Below are positions 25,742 to 33,895 of a stretch of DNA of 64,000 nucleotides, piece by piece. Position numbers and translations under genes: made by a program. Within the stretch, counting starts at the first letter, position 1. Every line of letters starts with the position of its first letter. Source of the stretch: Fimbriimonadaceae bacterium (lineage in GTDB: Bacteria; Armatimonadota; Fimbriimonadia; Fimbriimonadales; Fimbriimonadaceae); NCBI GenBank assembly GCA_022843485.1, contig JALHNM010000009.1, positions 32,567-96,566 of the forward strand. The letters run 5' to 3'. The notes beneath the pieces were generated by a model. That model saw only the letters and a program-made list of their open reading frames with translations. It was not told the DNA's origin and ran no database searches.

Positions 25742-27850
25742 CTAGCGGGCCTGCTTCGCGCGTTGGGTCGCCATGCGATCCTTGTTCACGACCAAGCCGA
25801 GGATCTTGCCGCCGGCGAAGTCGATCATGCCGACCGCTTCCTGCATCTGCGACTTGCTCGGGCCTTCGGCCTCGACAATGTAGAGCACGTCTTGGGCCGC
25901 GGCGACGAGCGACTGTGCGTCGGCGAGGCCGAATGACGCCGGCCCGTCGATGAGCACGACGTCCGCCTTGGCCTTCAGCGCCTCGATGGCCTCCTTCATC
26001 TTCGGCCCGCCGACGAGTTCGGTCGGGTTCGGGGCATCGGCCCCGGCGCTCACGACGCTCAGCGTCTCGACGTTGGTGCCCTTGAGCGCTTCGTCGAGTG
26101 AGAGGGTCCCCGCGAGCACCTCGGCAAGGCCTTTCTCCCGCGGGAGTTTGAAGAGCTTGTGCACCGAGGGGCTACGCAGGTTGCCGTCGACCAGGATCAC
26201 CCGGCGTCCCTCGAGGGCGAGCGCCATCGCAAGGTTGCCCGCGACCGTGCTCTTGCCCTCCTTCGGCACGCTGGAGGTCACCAGGAACGCTCGCGGCCCG
26301 TTCTGGCCGGCAGCGATCATGACGCTGTTCCGTAGCACCCGGTACGCCTCGAAGGCCCGGGCCTTCTGAGGGTCGGCGATGAGCGGGTCTCGAGCCGCCG
26401 AGCGCATCGGCACCCGGCCAAGGATGTCCTTCTCCGAGATCGCGACCGCCTCGGAAGTCGTGTTCACCTTGTCGAGCTGCTGGTCGCGGACGAGGGCGGC
26501 GATGAGCCCGAGAACAAGACCGGCCAGCGTGGCGAGGATCAAGTTCACGGCCCAGCTCGGCCGGACCTTTCGGGCCGGGATGCCACCAGTAATGTCCTCG
26601 ACCGGCGAGACAAGGGCGTTGTCCCGAAGCCGAATGGCGTTCACCGTCTCGATGAGCCGCTGGATCGTGATCTGTCGTTCGCCGATCCGGGTCTCAAAGT
26701 CACGAAGCTTGGGGAGGATGCCGCTGAACTCGCGCACCAGGGTTTCCCGCTCGGCGACGACGGCTTTGAGGGCCGCGACTTTAGCTTCCGAGGCTCGGAC
26801 GCCGGCCTCGGAGCCTTGGACGCTCCTCTGGAGCTCGTCCCTCGCCGGGTTTCGTACGGTGCTCGGGGCCTCGCGGTTCCGGTTCTTCTTGACCTCTTCG
26901 TAGCGCTTCCTCTGTTCGGCGATCTGGGCGTCGACCCGCTTGATCCGCTCGCTGTCGGGGAAGTTGTTGACGAGTAGCCCTTCGCGCTGGGTCTCGAGCG
27001 CCGAAAGGTCCGACTCGATCCGCTCGATGACGTCCACGCGCGCGATCACCGTCGGGTTGTTGATGGTCGCGGGCGTCGCCGCGAACGCGGACCGAATCTC
27101 GGCCAGGGCGGCGATCGCGGCGTCCCGGTCAGCTTCGGCCTCCGAGAGCTTCCGCTGGGCCTCGGCGAGCTGGCCGATCCGCACGTCGCTCTCCGTCTTA
27201 CTGTCCGCGACTTGGTTCTCGGCTCGGTACTGGGCGAACTCGCGCTCAGCGTCCTCGAGGGCCTTGCGCTCCTCGTCGAACCGGGCCGTCACGAAGGTGC
27301 GGGCGTCCTGGAGCTTGCCCCGCTGCAGCCCGACGATGTACTCGCTGTACGTATCCTTGATCGCCTCCGTCATTTTGAAGGCGTAGTCATCGATCTGGTG
27401 CTCGACCGTGATCACGACGTTGTTCGTGGTCTGGATCTGCTGCACGGAGACCTTCGGGAACCGGTCGAAGTCGTCACGCGTGATGCTGTTCTTGTTGCGG
27501 ACCCAGTCCTTGTCGTCGAGGTAGCCGATCTTCTCGAGCGCAGGGTAGATGATCCGCATGCTCTCGAGCACCTGGATCTGGGTGAGGACGTCGAAGTCGT
27601 AGCCCGACTGGGCGAGCACGCCCACGATGTCCGTGGGCTGGTTGTTCGGGTTCGCCTGCGTGCGCCCTTCGAGCTGGATGACCCGCTGGGCCTCGAAAGC
27701 CGGCGGGAGCACGAGCGAGAGTACGACGCCCACGGCCAGACAGGTCAGCAGGATCCCGAGGATCAGGCCCCTCCGCCGACGGAACAGGGCGAGGATCTCG
27801 CGGAGCGATAGGTCCGTGACCGTCATGGTCTGGTACGACTGTCTCTTCAT
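25742..27850 (-). CDS. Wzc-like polysaccharide copolymerase with BY-kinase-type ATPase domain
   Basis: This 702-residue protein has a Wzz domain: first helix near residues 29-52 (LILGILLTCLAVGVVLSLVL), a long periplasmic coiled coil (about 180-400), and a second helix (AVNLILATLAGLVLGLIAAL). A cytoplasmic ATPase follows, with Walker A SSVPKEGKSTVAGNLA, Walker A' VILVDGNLRSP and Walker B VVLIDGPA. It should control chain length with a Wzy polymerase. Two oddities stand out: Walker A' reads DGNLR where BY-kinases have DxDxR, and the C-terminus (DRMATQRAKQAR) lacks the tyrosine cluster. Tyrosine-kinase activity is therefore doubtful. ATG 27850 follows a GGAG site. Confidence 0.87.
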   Translation of the reverse strand: MKRQSYQTMTVTDLSLREILALFRRRRGLILGILLTCLAVGVVLSLVLPPAFEAQRVIQLEGRTQANPNNQPTDIVGVLAQSGYDFDVLTQIQVLESMRIIYPALEKIGYLDDKDWVRNKNSITRDDFDRFPKVSVQQIQTTNNVVITVEHQIDDYAFKMTEAIKDTYSEYIVGLQRGKLQDARTFVTARFDEERKALEDAEREFAQYRAENQVADSKTESDVRIGQLAEAQRKLSEAEADRDAAIAALAEIRSAFAATPATINNPTVIARVDVIERIESDLSALETQREGLLVNNFPDSERIKRVDAQIAEQRKRYEEVKKNRNREAPSTVRNPARDELQRSVQGSEAGVRASEAKVAALKAVVAERETLVREFSGILPKLRDFETRIGERQITIQRLIETVNAIRLRDNALVSPVEDITGGIPARKVRPSWAVNLILATLAGLVLGLIAALVRDQQLDKVNTTSEAVAISEKDILGRVPMRSAARDPLIADPQKARAFEAYRVLRNSVMIAAGQNGPRAFLVTSSVPKEGKSTVAGNLAMALALEGRRVILVDGNLRSPSVHKLFKLPREKGLAEVLAGTLSLDEALKGTNVETLSVVSAGADAPNPTELVGGPKMKEAIEALKAKADVVLIDGPASFGLADAQSLVAAAQDVLYIVEAEGPSKSQMQEAVGMIDFAGGKILGLVVNKDRMATQRAKQAR

Positions 27851-27922
27851 GCTCTCCGTATCTCCCTTCCCGTTATCGGCCTGAATCCGTGGCCTCTCAA
27901 CCCAATGGGTTCGAACGGGTCG

Positions 27923-27932
27923 ATACTAGTAT
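27923..27932. repeat. ATACTAGTAT palindrome in divergent promoter region
   Basis: This perfect 10-base palindrome overlaps the proposed -10 of the wzc-like gene and is flanked by GGTCG and CGACC half-sites. It is a candidate operator. Confidence 0.35.
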
Positions 27933-27959
27933 AGCACTCGACCGGTCCAGGAGGGTCAA
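27928..27959 (-). promoter_or_regulatory. Candidate promoter of the wzc-like gene
   Basis: On the minus strand TTGACC (27959-27954) is followed after 17 bases by TGCTAT, which runs into TATACT (27933-27928). This is the best -35/-10 pair seen in the window. The implied leader of about 75 bases includes an AACCC/GGGTT hairpin at 27899-27911. Confidence 0.42.
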
Positions 27960-28036
27960 CGACGCCTTGGTCATAAGGCCCGGGGCTCGTAGGGTTCCTA
28001 TGAGGCTGCCCGCCATCCAGGTGGAAAGAGCCCTCC

Positions 28037-30214
28037 ATGAGCCGAGTCAATCGAGCCTGGCAGGGTTCGCTCGTCTGCGTCGCCCTGCTGGCCCTGGCCT
28101 CTGCGGCCGGGGCCCAGAACCGCTACTTCGTCTCCCCCGAAGGCAACGACGCCTGGAGCGGGACTCGCGCCACTCCGGACGGACAGGGCGACGGGCCCAA
28201 GCGCACCTTCCAAGGGGCGAGGGACGCCGTCCGAGCCGTCATCGCCGGGGGCCGGCTCCCCCGTGGCGGCCTGACCGTCGTGGTCCGACCGGGCCGTTAC
28301 AGTGCCCTCCAGCCCCTCACGTTCACCGCTGCCGATTCGGGGACCCGGACGTCCCGCGTCACCTGGCGGGCCGAACGGCCCGGCACGGTCGTCCTAGACG
28401 GCGGTGCGAGGGTCACCCAGTGGCAGACCGGGATCGACCGGGCCCCGCTCGACAAGGTCGACCCGTCCGTCCGCCCGTTCGTCGTGACCGCGGACCTCAC
28501 GGCGAACGGGATCGCCGAGACCGGAAGGATCGTCCACAGTGCGCCGAACTACCCGCAGGTACCGGAGCACGCCGAGCTCGTCTTCAATGATGAGCCCCTG
28601 GTGCTCGCTCAGTGGCCGAACAGCGGATGGGCCTGGGTGGAAGGGACCGGGAACGGCGACGGCTGGTCGACCCCGACGGTCCGAGTCAACACGGCCGGAG
28701 TCAAGACCCCCCTCTTCGACCGCGACAGCAACCCGGGCGTCGGCGAAGACCTCTGGGTTCGGGGCTCGGTCAACTACCGGATGTTCAACCACTTCTGGGA
28801 GAAGGTGAGCCGCTTCGACCCGGCGACCGGCGACGTGCGGGTCGCCCTCGAGTCGGGGGCCGTCGAGGACCCCGCCCGCAGGACGGGCGAGCAGCTCGGC
28901 GACCGAGGCCGGATCAAGCTCACGAACTCGCTCTGGGAGCTGGACTCGCCGGGTGAGTACTACTTCGACCGGGTGAACAACGTCGTATACCTCTACCCGC
29001 CTTCGCCGGTGCAGAGCGCCGAGGTCGCCGTCACGATGACGACCGGTCCGGTGCTCGACGTGCGCGGGGCGAGCTTCCTCAGCTTCGTCGGCCTCACCGT
29101 CCAGAACGGGCGCCACGACGGGTTGAGCGTCCTCAACTCGAACCACGTCTCCTTTACTGGCGGGACGGTCCGGAACGTCGGCTTCTTCGGTATGCGGGTG
29201 GAGGGTGGGAGCAACGTAGAGCTCCGCTCGAACCGGGTGACCCACGCGGGAGAGACCGGCATCCACCTCGAGGGCGGCGACCGAGTCAACCTTGTCCGCG
29301 GAAACCACCGGGCGATCAACAACCACATCTGGGAGGTCGGGCGTAACAACCCCACGTATCGACCGGGGATCGACATCTGGGGTCTAGGCAACCTTGCCCG
29401 GAACAACACCGTCCACGACCACGACCATATCGGCATCCACTACCGCGGTAACGAGCACTTCATCGAGCGGAACGAGATCTTCGACGTCTGCAAAGACACG
29501 GCCGACACCGCCGCGATCTACGCTGGGTGGAAGGACTACACCGAGGCTGCAGGCGTAGTCATCCGCGAGAACTACATCTACGACGTCTACAAGCGCATTC
29601 CGGTGTACCACCTTGTCCACGGGTACTACCAGGACGAGATGTACAGCTCGGTGCGCACAGAACGGAACGTGTTCCGTAACGTCGAGCAGCCGATCCAGAT
29701 CGGCAGCGGCCACTACAACCGCGTCGCCTTCAACGTTATGGTCGACTGCGTCGGTGGTATCCGCATCGACGATAGGGGCGTGACCCAGGGGCCCCAGTGG
29801 GAGTGGTGGATCCGGGAACGAGCAAGCAGGGTCCCGTGGGAGAGCGCTGCTTGGCGCCGCCGCTACCCTAACGTCTTCCGGCTTCTCTCGGCGCAGGACA
29901 TTCGCACCCCGCGTGGTAACCAGTTCATCGGGAACGTCTTCCTCCGATCGACGACTTCGAACGCCAAGCGGATCTGGGAGGTCCTCGAGATCTGGGGCGT
30001 CAACGCCGATCCGAAAAACCTCGAGCTACGCAACAACGTGATCACGACGGCAGACCCCTTCCAGGCCGAACAGCAGGGTGACTTCACCCCCCGCCGGGAG
30101 TCCGGTCTCTCGTCGAAGGGCTTCACCACGATCCGCTTGCGGACGATCGGGGTCATGACCGACTCCTTCATCGACGGACGAACGATCGGCCACCGACGAC
30201 AGGTACAACCCTAA
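28037..30214 (+). CDS. Secreted right-handed parallel beta-helix protein (pectate-lyase fold)
   Basis: The 725-residue product has a signal peptide (LVCVALLALASAAGAQ), then RYFVSPEGNDAWSGTRATPD, the usual opening of beta-helix proteins acting on polysaccharides. The region of about residues 340-560 carries beta-helix repeats (VRGASFLSFVGLTVQNGRHD, NLARNNTVHDHDHIGIHYRG, HFIERNEIFDVCKDTADTAA). The fold is typical of polysaccharide lyases, epimerases and depolymerases. Its position, divergent from the Wzc-like gene, suggests trimming or modifying the exported polymer, but no catalytic set could be assigned. GGAAAGAG upstream may be the ribosome-binding site. A strong hairpin follows. Confidence 0.83.
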   Translation: MSRVNRAWQGSLVCVALLALASAAGAQNRYFVSPEGNDAWSGTRATPDGQGDGPKRTFQGARDAVRAVIAGGRLPRGGLTVVVRPGRYSALQPLTFTAADSGTRTSRVTWRAERPGTVVLDGGARVTQWQTGIDRAPLDKVDPSVRPFVVTADLTANGIAETGRIVHSAPNYPQVPEHAELVFNDEPLVLAQWPNSGWAWVEGTGNGDGWSTPTVRVNTAGVKTPLFDRDSNPGVGEDLWVRGSVNYRMFNHFWEKVSRFDPATGDVRVALESGAVEDPARRTGEQLGDRGRIKLTNSLWELDSPGEYYFDRVNNVVYLYPPSPVQSAEVAVTMTTGPVLDVRGASFLSFVGLTVQNGRHDGLSVLNSNHVSFTGGTVRNVGFFGMRVEGGSNVELRSNRVTHAGETGIHLEGGDRVNLVRGNHRAINNHIWEVGRNNPTYRPGIDIWGLGNLARNNTVHDHDHIGIHYRGNEHFIERNEIFDVCKDTADTAAIYAGWKDYTEAAGVVIRENYIYDVYKRIPVYHLVHGYYQDEMYSSVRTERNVFRNVEQPIQIGSGHYNRVAFNVMVDCVGGIRIDDRGVTQGPQWEWWIRERASRVPWESAAWRRRYPNVFRLLSAQDIRTPRGNQFIGNVFLRSTTSNAKRIWEVLEIWGVNADPKNLELRNNVITTADPFQAEQQGDFTPRRESGLSSKGFTTIRLRTIGVMTDSFIDGRTIGHRRQVQP

Positions 30215-30237
30215 CGGCTGACAGTTCGGATGATCAC

Positions 30238-30266
30238 AACGGCCCCTTGTCGAACAAGGGGCCGTT
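30238..30266. terminator. Bidirectional terminator
   Basis: A perfect 13-bp stem (AACGGCCCCTTGT, loop CGA, ACAAGGGGCCGTT) lies between the convergent beta-helix and acetyltransferase genes. AGTCTTT follows on the plus strand. The 3' arm reaches the stop of the minus-strand gene. Confidence 0.85.
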
Positions 30267-30834
30267 AGTCTTTCATGACCCGTGGCTTTAGGGCAACGCA
30301 GGGGTTTCCAGAGCAGACCGTCCAAGCAGGCATGTCCTTCGTGGCCACGGCACGGGCGCCAATCACGGCCCCTTCGCCGACAGTGACGCCGGGGCCTATG
30401 AAGCACTCGGCCGCCAACCATGCTTGCTCTCCCACCGTGATGGGCTTAGCGATCAGTTGGAAGTTCTTCGACGTGAAATCATGGGTCCCGGCGCAAAGAT
30501 GGGAACCCTGACTGACGATCGAGCGGCTCCCAAGCGTGATCATCGCCATCGAGTAAAGGTTCACGTCGTCCGCGACGACGACCTGATCGCCGAGCGTGAG
30601 GTTCCAAGGCGCCCAGACCTTGCACCGGGAACGGACGTTGCACCCTTGACCGATCTTGGCGCCGAAGAGTCGGAGGATCGCGATCCTCCACCCCTTAAGC
30701 TGGCGAGGCGTCCATCGGAAGAGAAGTAGATAGGCGACCATCCACAGCCCGCGCTTGACCCGGTTCTCCAGGCTAAAGCTCGGCTGAGTGAAGAAGTCGC
30801 TCCCTTGGATGACGTCTTGTTCGTTAGTAGTCAT
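30265..30834 (-). CDS. WcaF-like left-handed beta-helix acetyltransferase
   Basis: This 189-residue protein contains hexapeptide-repeat sequence (AKIGQGCNVRSRCKVWA, TLGDQVVVADDVNL, ITLGSRSIVSQGSHLCAGTH, CFIGPGVTVGEGAVIGARA). The AGTHDF segment and the length match WcaF/colanic-acid type O-acetyltransferases, which acetylate sugars on lipid-linked repeats or nucleotide sugars in the cytoplasm. ATG 30834 overlaps the upstream glycosyltransferase stop (ATGA), so both probably act on the same repeat unit. It is the last gene of the minus-strand polysaccharide cluster. Confidence 0.9.
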   Translation of the reverse strand: MTTNEQDVIQGSDFFTQPSFSLENRVKRGLWMVAYLLLFRWTPRQLKGWRIAILRLFGAKIGQGCNVRSRCKVWAPWNLTLGDQVVVADDVNLYSMAMITLGSRSIVSQGSHLCAGTHDFTSKNFQLIAKPITVGEQAWLAAECFIGPGVTVGEGAVIGARAVATKDMPAWTVCSGNPCVALKPRVMKD

Positions 30835-31982
30835 CGGGTCCTCTCGATCGCTGCGATCAAACTGTCGGCCGCCTTACTGATCTCAAACTTCTCCAAGAAG
30901 CATGCCAAGGCCCGGTCTGACATGACCTTTCTCTCTCCCTCCCCCTTTGCGAGCCAACCTTCGAGCAGGCGCTTCGTCCCCGGCCCGTCGTCCGGCTCGA
31001 CCAACCCCGCCCCTGCCTCGGAGATCTCACGCCAGATGTTAACTTTATCGGAGATCAAGACAGGTTTCGAGCAGGCGAGCGCCTCCGCGACGACGATCCC
31101 AAAGTTCTCCTGGTGCGAAGGCAGCACGAACGCCTCGCAAGACGCGAAAGCCCCCCATTTCGTCGAACCTGTCAGCATCCCCGGCCACAGGACCCGCTGC
31201 GCCACCCCTAGTCGTCGGGCTTGTTCCGTAAGGTGTGGAGTCAGCCCGTCCTTATCCGGCCCCGCAACGACCAAGAACAGTCCTCGCCCTTCCGGCGACA
31301 CCGAGGCGAACGCGTCGATCAGTAAGTCGATCCCTTTTTTCTCATGGATGCGACTTAGGTAGAGGAGCACTCGAGCGCCCTTCAACTCCGGGTGAGCGTC
31401 AAGGAACCCGGCCCTCGCCGCCTCAAGGTCAAGGTCTGGTCTTGCCGTTCCGTAGTTCACGACGATCTCGTTCGCCCGGTAGGGCCAAAACGACTGACGA
31501 GCCAGGAGCCTTTCCTCCTCACAAGTGAAGAACACCGCGCGAGCGTCTCGGAGAACCCGGTACTCGGCCCATGGCCAGTAAAGCGACTTCTTGATCCGCT
31601 TCAGGGGGTAAGCCTTGTTGAACCAAGGGTCGAGCATGCCGTGCGTGAACACGTAGTACGGCGTCTTCGTCCCGCGCAATGCCTTCCAGACCGCGTAACT
31701 GTGGTACTGCCAAATCCCGTTGACGATCACAACGTCGTACTCGTGTGCTCTTTCCTTGAGCCATTCGACGACCCCCGGCGCATAGGAATACGTGCCCTTT
31801 CCAGGTCCAAGGCCGTAAACCTTCAGCGGGCAGTCCTTGACCCAACTCGCGTCCGGGTCGTCGAGCGAAGCGACCTCAACGGTGTGGCCCTGGGGAGTCA
31901 GGACAGCGGCCCGCTGCTTCACGCCTTCGATCGGGCCGCCCCCCGCCGGGTTAACCGACCAGATCACGTGCAGGATTCTCAT
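30831..31982 (-). CDS. Glycosyltransferase family 4
   Basis: The 383-residue product starts MRILHVIWSVNPAGGGPIEG, a typical GT4 N-domain. The C-domain has VLLYLSRIHEKKGIDLLIDA and CEAFVLPSHQENFGIVVAEA, which carries the E-x7-E nucleotide-sugar motif, and SKPVLISDKVNIW. It adds one sugar to the growing lipid-linked repeat at the inner membrane. ATG 31982 is preceded by CACAAT 11 bases upstream, so it may have its own promoter after asnB. It is coupled to the acetyltransferase gene. Sugar specificity is unknown. Confidence 0.9.
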   Translation of the reverse strand: MRILHVIWSVNPAGGGPIEGVKQRAAVLTPQGHTVEVASLDDPDASWVKDCPLKVYGLGPGKGTYSYAPGVVEWLKERAHEYDVVIVNGIWQYHSYAVWKALRGTKTPYYVFTHGMLDPWFNKAYPLKRIKKSLYWPWAEYRVLRDARAVFFTCEEERLLARQSFWPYRANEIVVNYGTARPDLDLEAARAGFLDAHPELKGARVLLYLSRIHEKKGIDLLIDAFASVSPEGRGLFLVVAGPDKDGLTPHLTEQARRLGVAQRVLWPGMLTGSTKWGAFASCEAFVLPSHQENFGIVVAEALACSKPVLISDKVNIWREISEAGAGLVEPDDGPGTKRLLEGWLAKGEGERKVMSDRALACFLEKFEISKAADSLIAAIERTR

Positions 31983-31993
31983 GCCGCGAGCCC

Positions 31994-31999
31994 ATTGTG
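31994..31999 (-). promoter_or_regulatory. -10-like hexamer CACAAT
   Basis: The hexamer lies 11 bases before the glycosyltransferase ATG (31982), in the 34-base gap after asnB. Confidence 0.35.
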
Positions 32000-32016
32000 G
32001 CACGGCCTCGACGGCG

Positions 32017-33816
32017 TTAACGGCCCGTGAACTCGGTGTAGACGAGCCGGGCCCATCCCCGCAACGACCGCTCTCCGCCCGCACCGGGGTTCTCACCCAA
32101 GAGCCACTCGCGCACGGGCACGCCGAACCCAGTCTTCGGCCGGTTCAGCACCTCGTCCGGGAGTCGCTTCCTCGGCGAGAGGGCCATGTCCGCTTTCGTC
32201 GGCGAGTGGCCCCCCCCGATGAACGGTGCCATGGCCCGGAAGAGCCCGATATCTACGAACGGGACTCGAATCTCGAGCGAGTGCGCCATCCCCGCCCAGT
32301 CCGAGTCGCGTAGCAGGCGGTTCCGCATGTAGACCTGGGACTCGAGGGCGCAGACCCGCGCTTCGTCCGTCGAGAGCGGTGCCACGAGGTCGTCGAGCGA
32401 GGCCAGCGCCCGCAGGCTCCCCCACCCCTCCCGCGCGAGGTCGGGGTCCAGGACGTGGGGCAGCTCCCACGGCATGAAGAGGCCACGGCGCAGGAGATAC
32501 GCTCCCGAGTACGTCCCGCCGTACTCGAGCAAACCGGCGTACTTAGGGGACGTAAAGCGCTTCAGGACACCCTGGGAGACGACCCGGAACGCCCTCCCTA
32601 GCCATGGGAGCCGTGTCCCGCCCTTCAAGCTCTCGACAAGCTTCGGGATCTGGTGGGCGGACGGGTAGCCCCCGAAGAGCTCGTCCGCCCCGAGCCCGCT
32701 CAGGGCCACTTTCACCCCGCACTCGTGAGTCACCTTGCTCACGAAGTACGTGTTGAGCCCGTCGACCGACGGCTGGTCCATCGCCTTAAAGATCCGGTCC
32801 AGGTCGCCACGAAAGTCGGCGCCTCGAACGGTTCGGAGCTCGTGCCTAGCCCCGTAGTGAGCCGCGATCTGGGCCGCTAGCGGGGCCTCGTCCTCCGACG
32901 TCCCGGCGAACTCTTCGAACGCAAGCGTGAGAGCGACGAGCGGCTGATCCGTCACTTCGGCCGCTAGCCCGAGGATCGTGCTGGAGTCACGCCCGGCTGA
33001 CAGGAACACCCCGACCGGCACGTCGGCGACGAAGTGGTGGGCCAGGCTCTCCCGGAGGGCACTAGCGAGCGCCTCCCTGGTCTCGGCTTGGCTGGACGGC
33101 CGGGCGGTGCCTTCGAGTTCGGCCAACTCCTGCGACATCGAGAAGTAGCGGACCGGTTCGCCGACTCCCCGCTCGTCGACCCAGACCGAGCAGCCCGCCG
33201 GAAGCGGCCGGATCGCCCGGTACAGGGTATGGGGCGAGGCGATGTTGCCCCAGAGGAAGAACGAGACGTGACCCGCTGGGTCGGGGTCGGTGGGCACGCG
33301 GCCACTTTCGAGAAGGGCTTTGACCGAGGAGGCGAAGAGGAGCACGCCGCCCGAGTCCGACAGGTAGACGGGCTTGATGCCAAAGTGATCCCGGGCGAGG
33401 AAGAGCCCGCCTCTACGAGCGTCCCAGATCCCGAACGCGAACATCCCGCGCAGATGCCGGCACATCTCCGGGCCGTACTCGTCGTACAGGTGGAGGAGCA
33501 CCTCGGTGTCCGAGTGCGATCGGAACACGCGGCCCTTCGCCTCGAGGTCGGCTCGGAGCTGGCGATAGTTGTAGATCTCGCCGTTAAAAGTGATCGACAG
33601 CCCAGCGGGTTCGAGTTCCATCGGCTGGGCGCCGAGCGGGCTGAGGTCGATGATCGCGAGCCGTCGGTGGGCAAGGCAGACTCGGGCCCCGTCGTCCACC
33701 CAGACCCCATCACCGTCCGGGCCTCGAGGGACCATCGCCGCCGACATCCGGGCGATCGCGTCGCACTCCACGCCGCTTCCGCCCCGATAGGCAAACCCCC
33801 CCGCAATACCGCACAT
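32017..33816 (-). CDS. asnB: Asparagine synthetase B-type amidotransferase
   Basis: This 599-residue protein has the Ntn glutaminase domain with catalytic Cys2 (MCGIAGGFAYRGG) and RGPDGDGVW, LAHRRLAIIDLS, FNGEIYNYRQLR. The synthetase domain has the PPi-loop variant VGVFLSAGRDSS (usual SGGxDSS), LSGLGADELFGGYP and SLEIRVPFVD. AsnB makes asparagine from aspartate and glutamine. Paralogues embedded in polysaccharide loci amidate sugar acids or other carboxylates, which is plausible here because glycosyltransferases flank it. CACAAT lies 18 bases before the ATG. Which role applies cannot be decided from sequence. Confidence 0.9.
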   Translation of the reverse strand: MCGIAGGFAYRGGSGVECDAIARMSAAMVPRGPDGDGVWVDDGARVCLAHRRLAIIDLSPLGAQPMELEPAGLSITFNGEIYNYRQLRADLEAKGRVFRSHSDTEVLLHLYDEYGPEMCRHLRGMFAFGIWDARRGGLFLARDHFGIKPVYLSDSGGVLLFASSVKALLESGRVPTDPDPAGHVSFFLWGNIASPHTLYRAIRPLPAGCSVWVDERGVGEPVRYFSMSQELAELEGTARPSSQAETREALASALRESLAHHFVADVPVGVFLSAGRDSSTILGLAAEVTDQPLVALTLAFEEFAGTSEDEAPLAAQIAAHYGARHELRTVRGADFRGDLDRIFKAMDQPSVDGLNTYFVSKVTHECGVKVALSGLGADELFGGYPSAHQIPKLVESLKGGTRLPWLGRAFRVVSQGVLKRFTSPKYAGLLEYGGTYSGAYLLRRGLFMPWELPHVLDPDLAREGWGSLRALASLDDLVAPLSTDEARVCALESQVYMRNRLLRDSDWAGMAHSLEIRVPFVDIGLFRAMAPFIGGGHSPTKADMALSPRKRLPDEVLNRPKTGFGVPVREWLLGENPGAGGERSLRGWARLVYTEFTGR

Positions 33817-33834
33817 GTCTCGAGCCTAAGGCGT

Positions 33835-33840
33835 ATTGTG
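33835..33840 (-). promoter_or_regulatory. -10-like hexamer CACAAT before asnB
   Basis: The hexamer lies 18 bases before the asnB ATG. TAGGCT, closer in, is an alternative -10. Confidence 0.3.
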
Positions 33841-33895
33841 ATGTCCACCGAGTCCAGAAAGAAAGGCCTCTGGGGCTCATCCTATACGAATGAAT

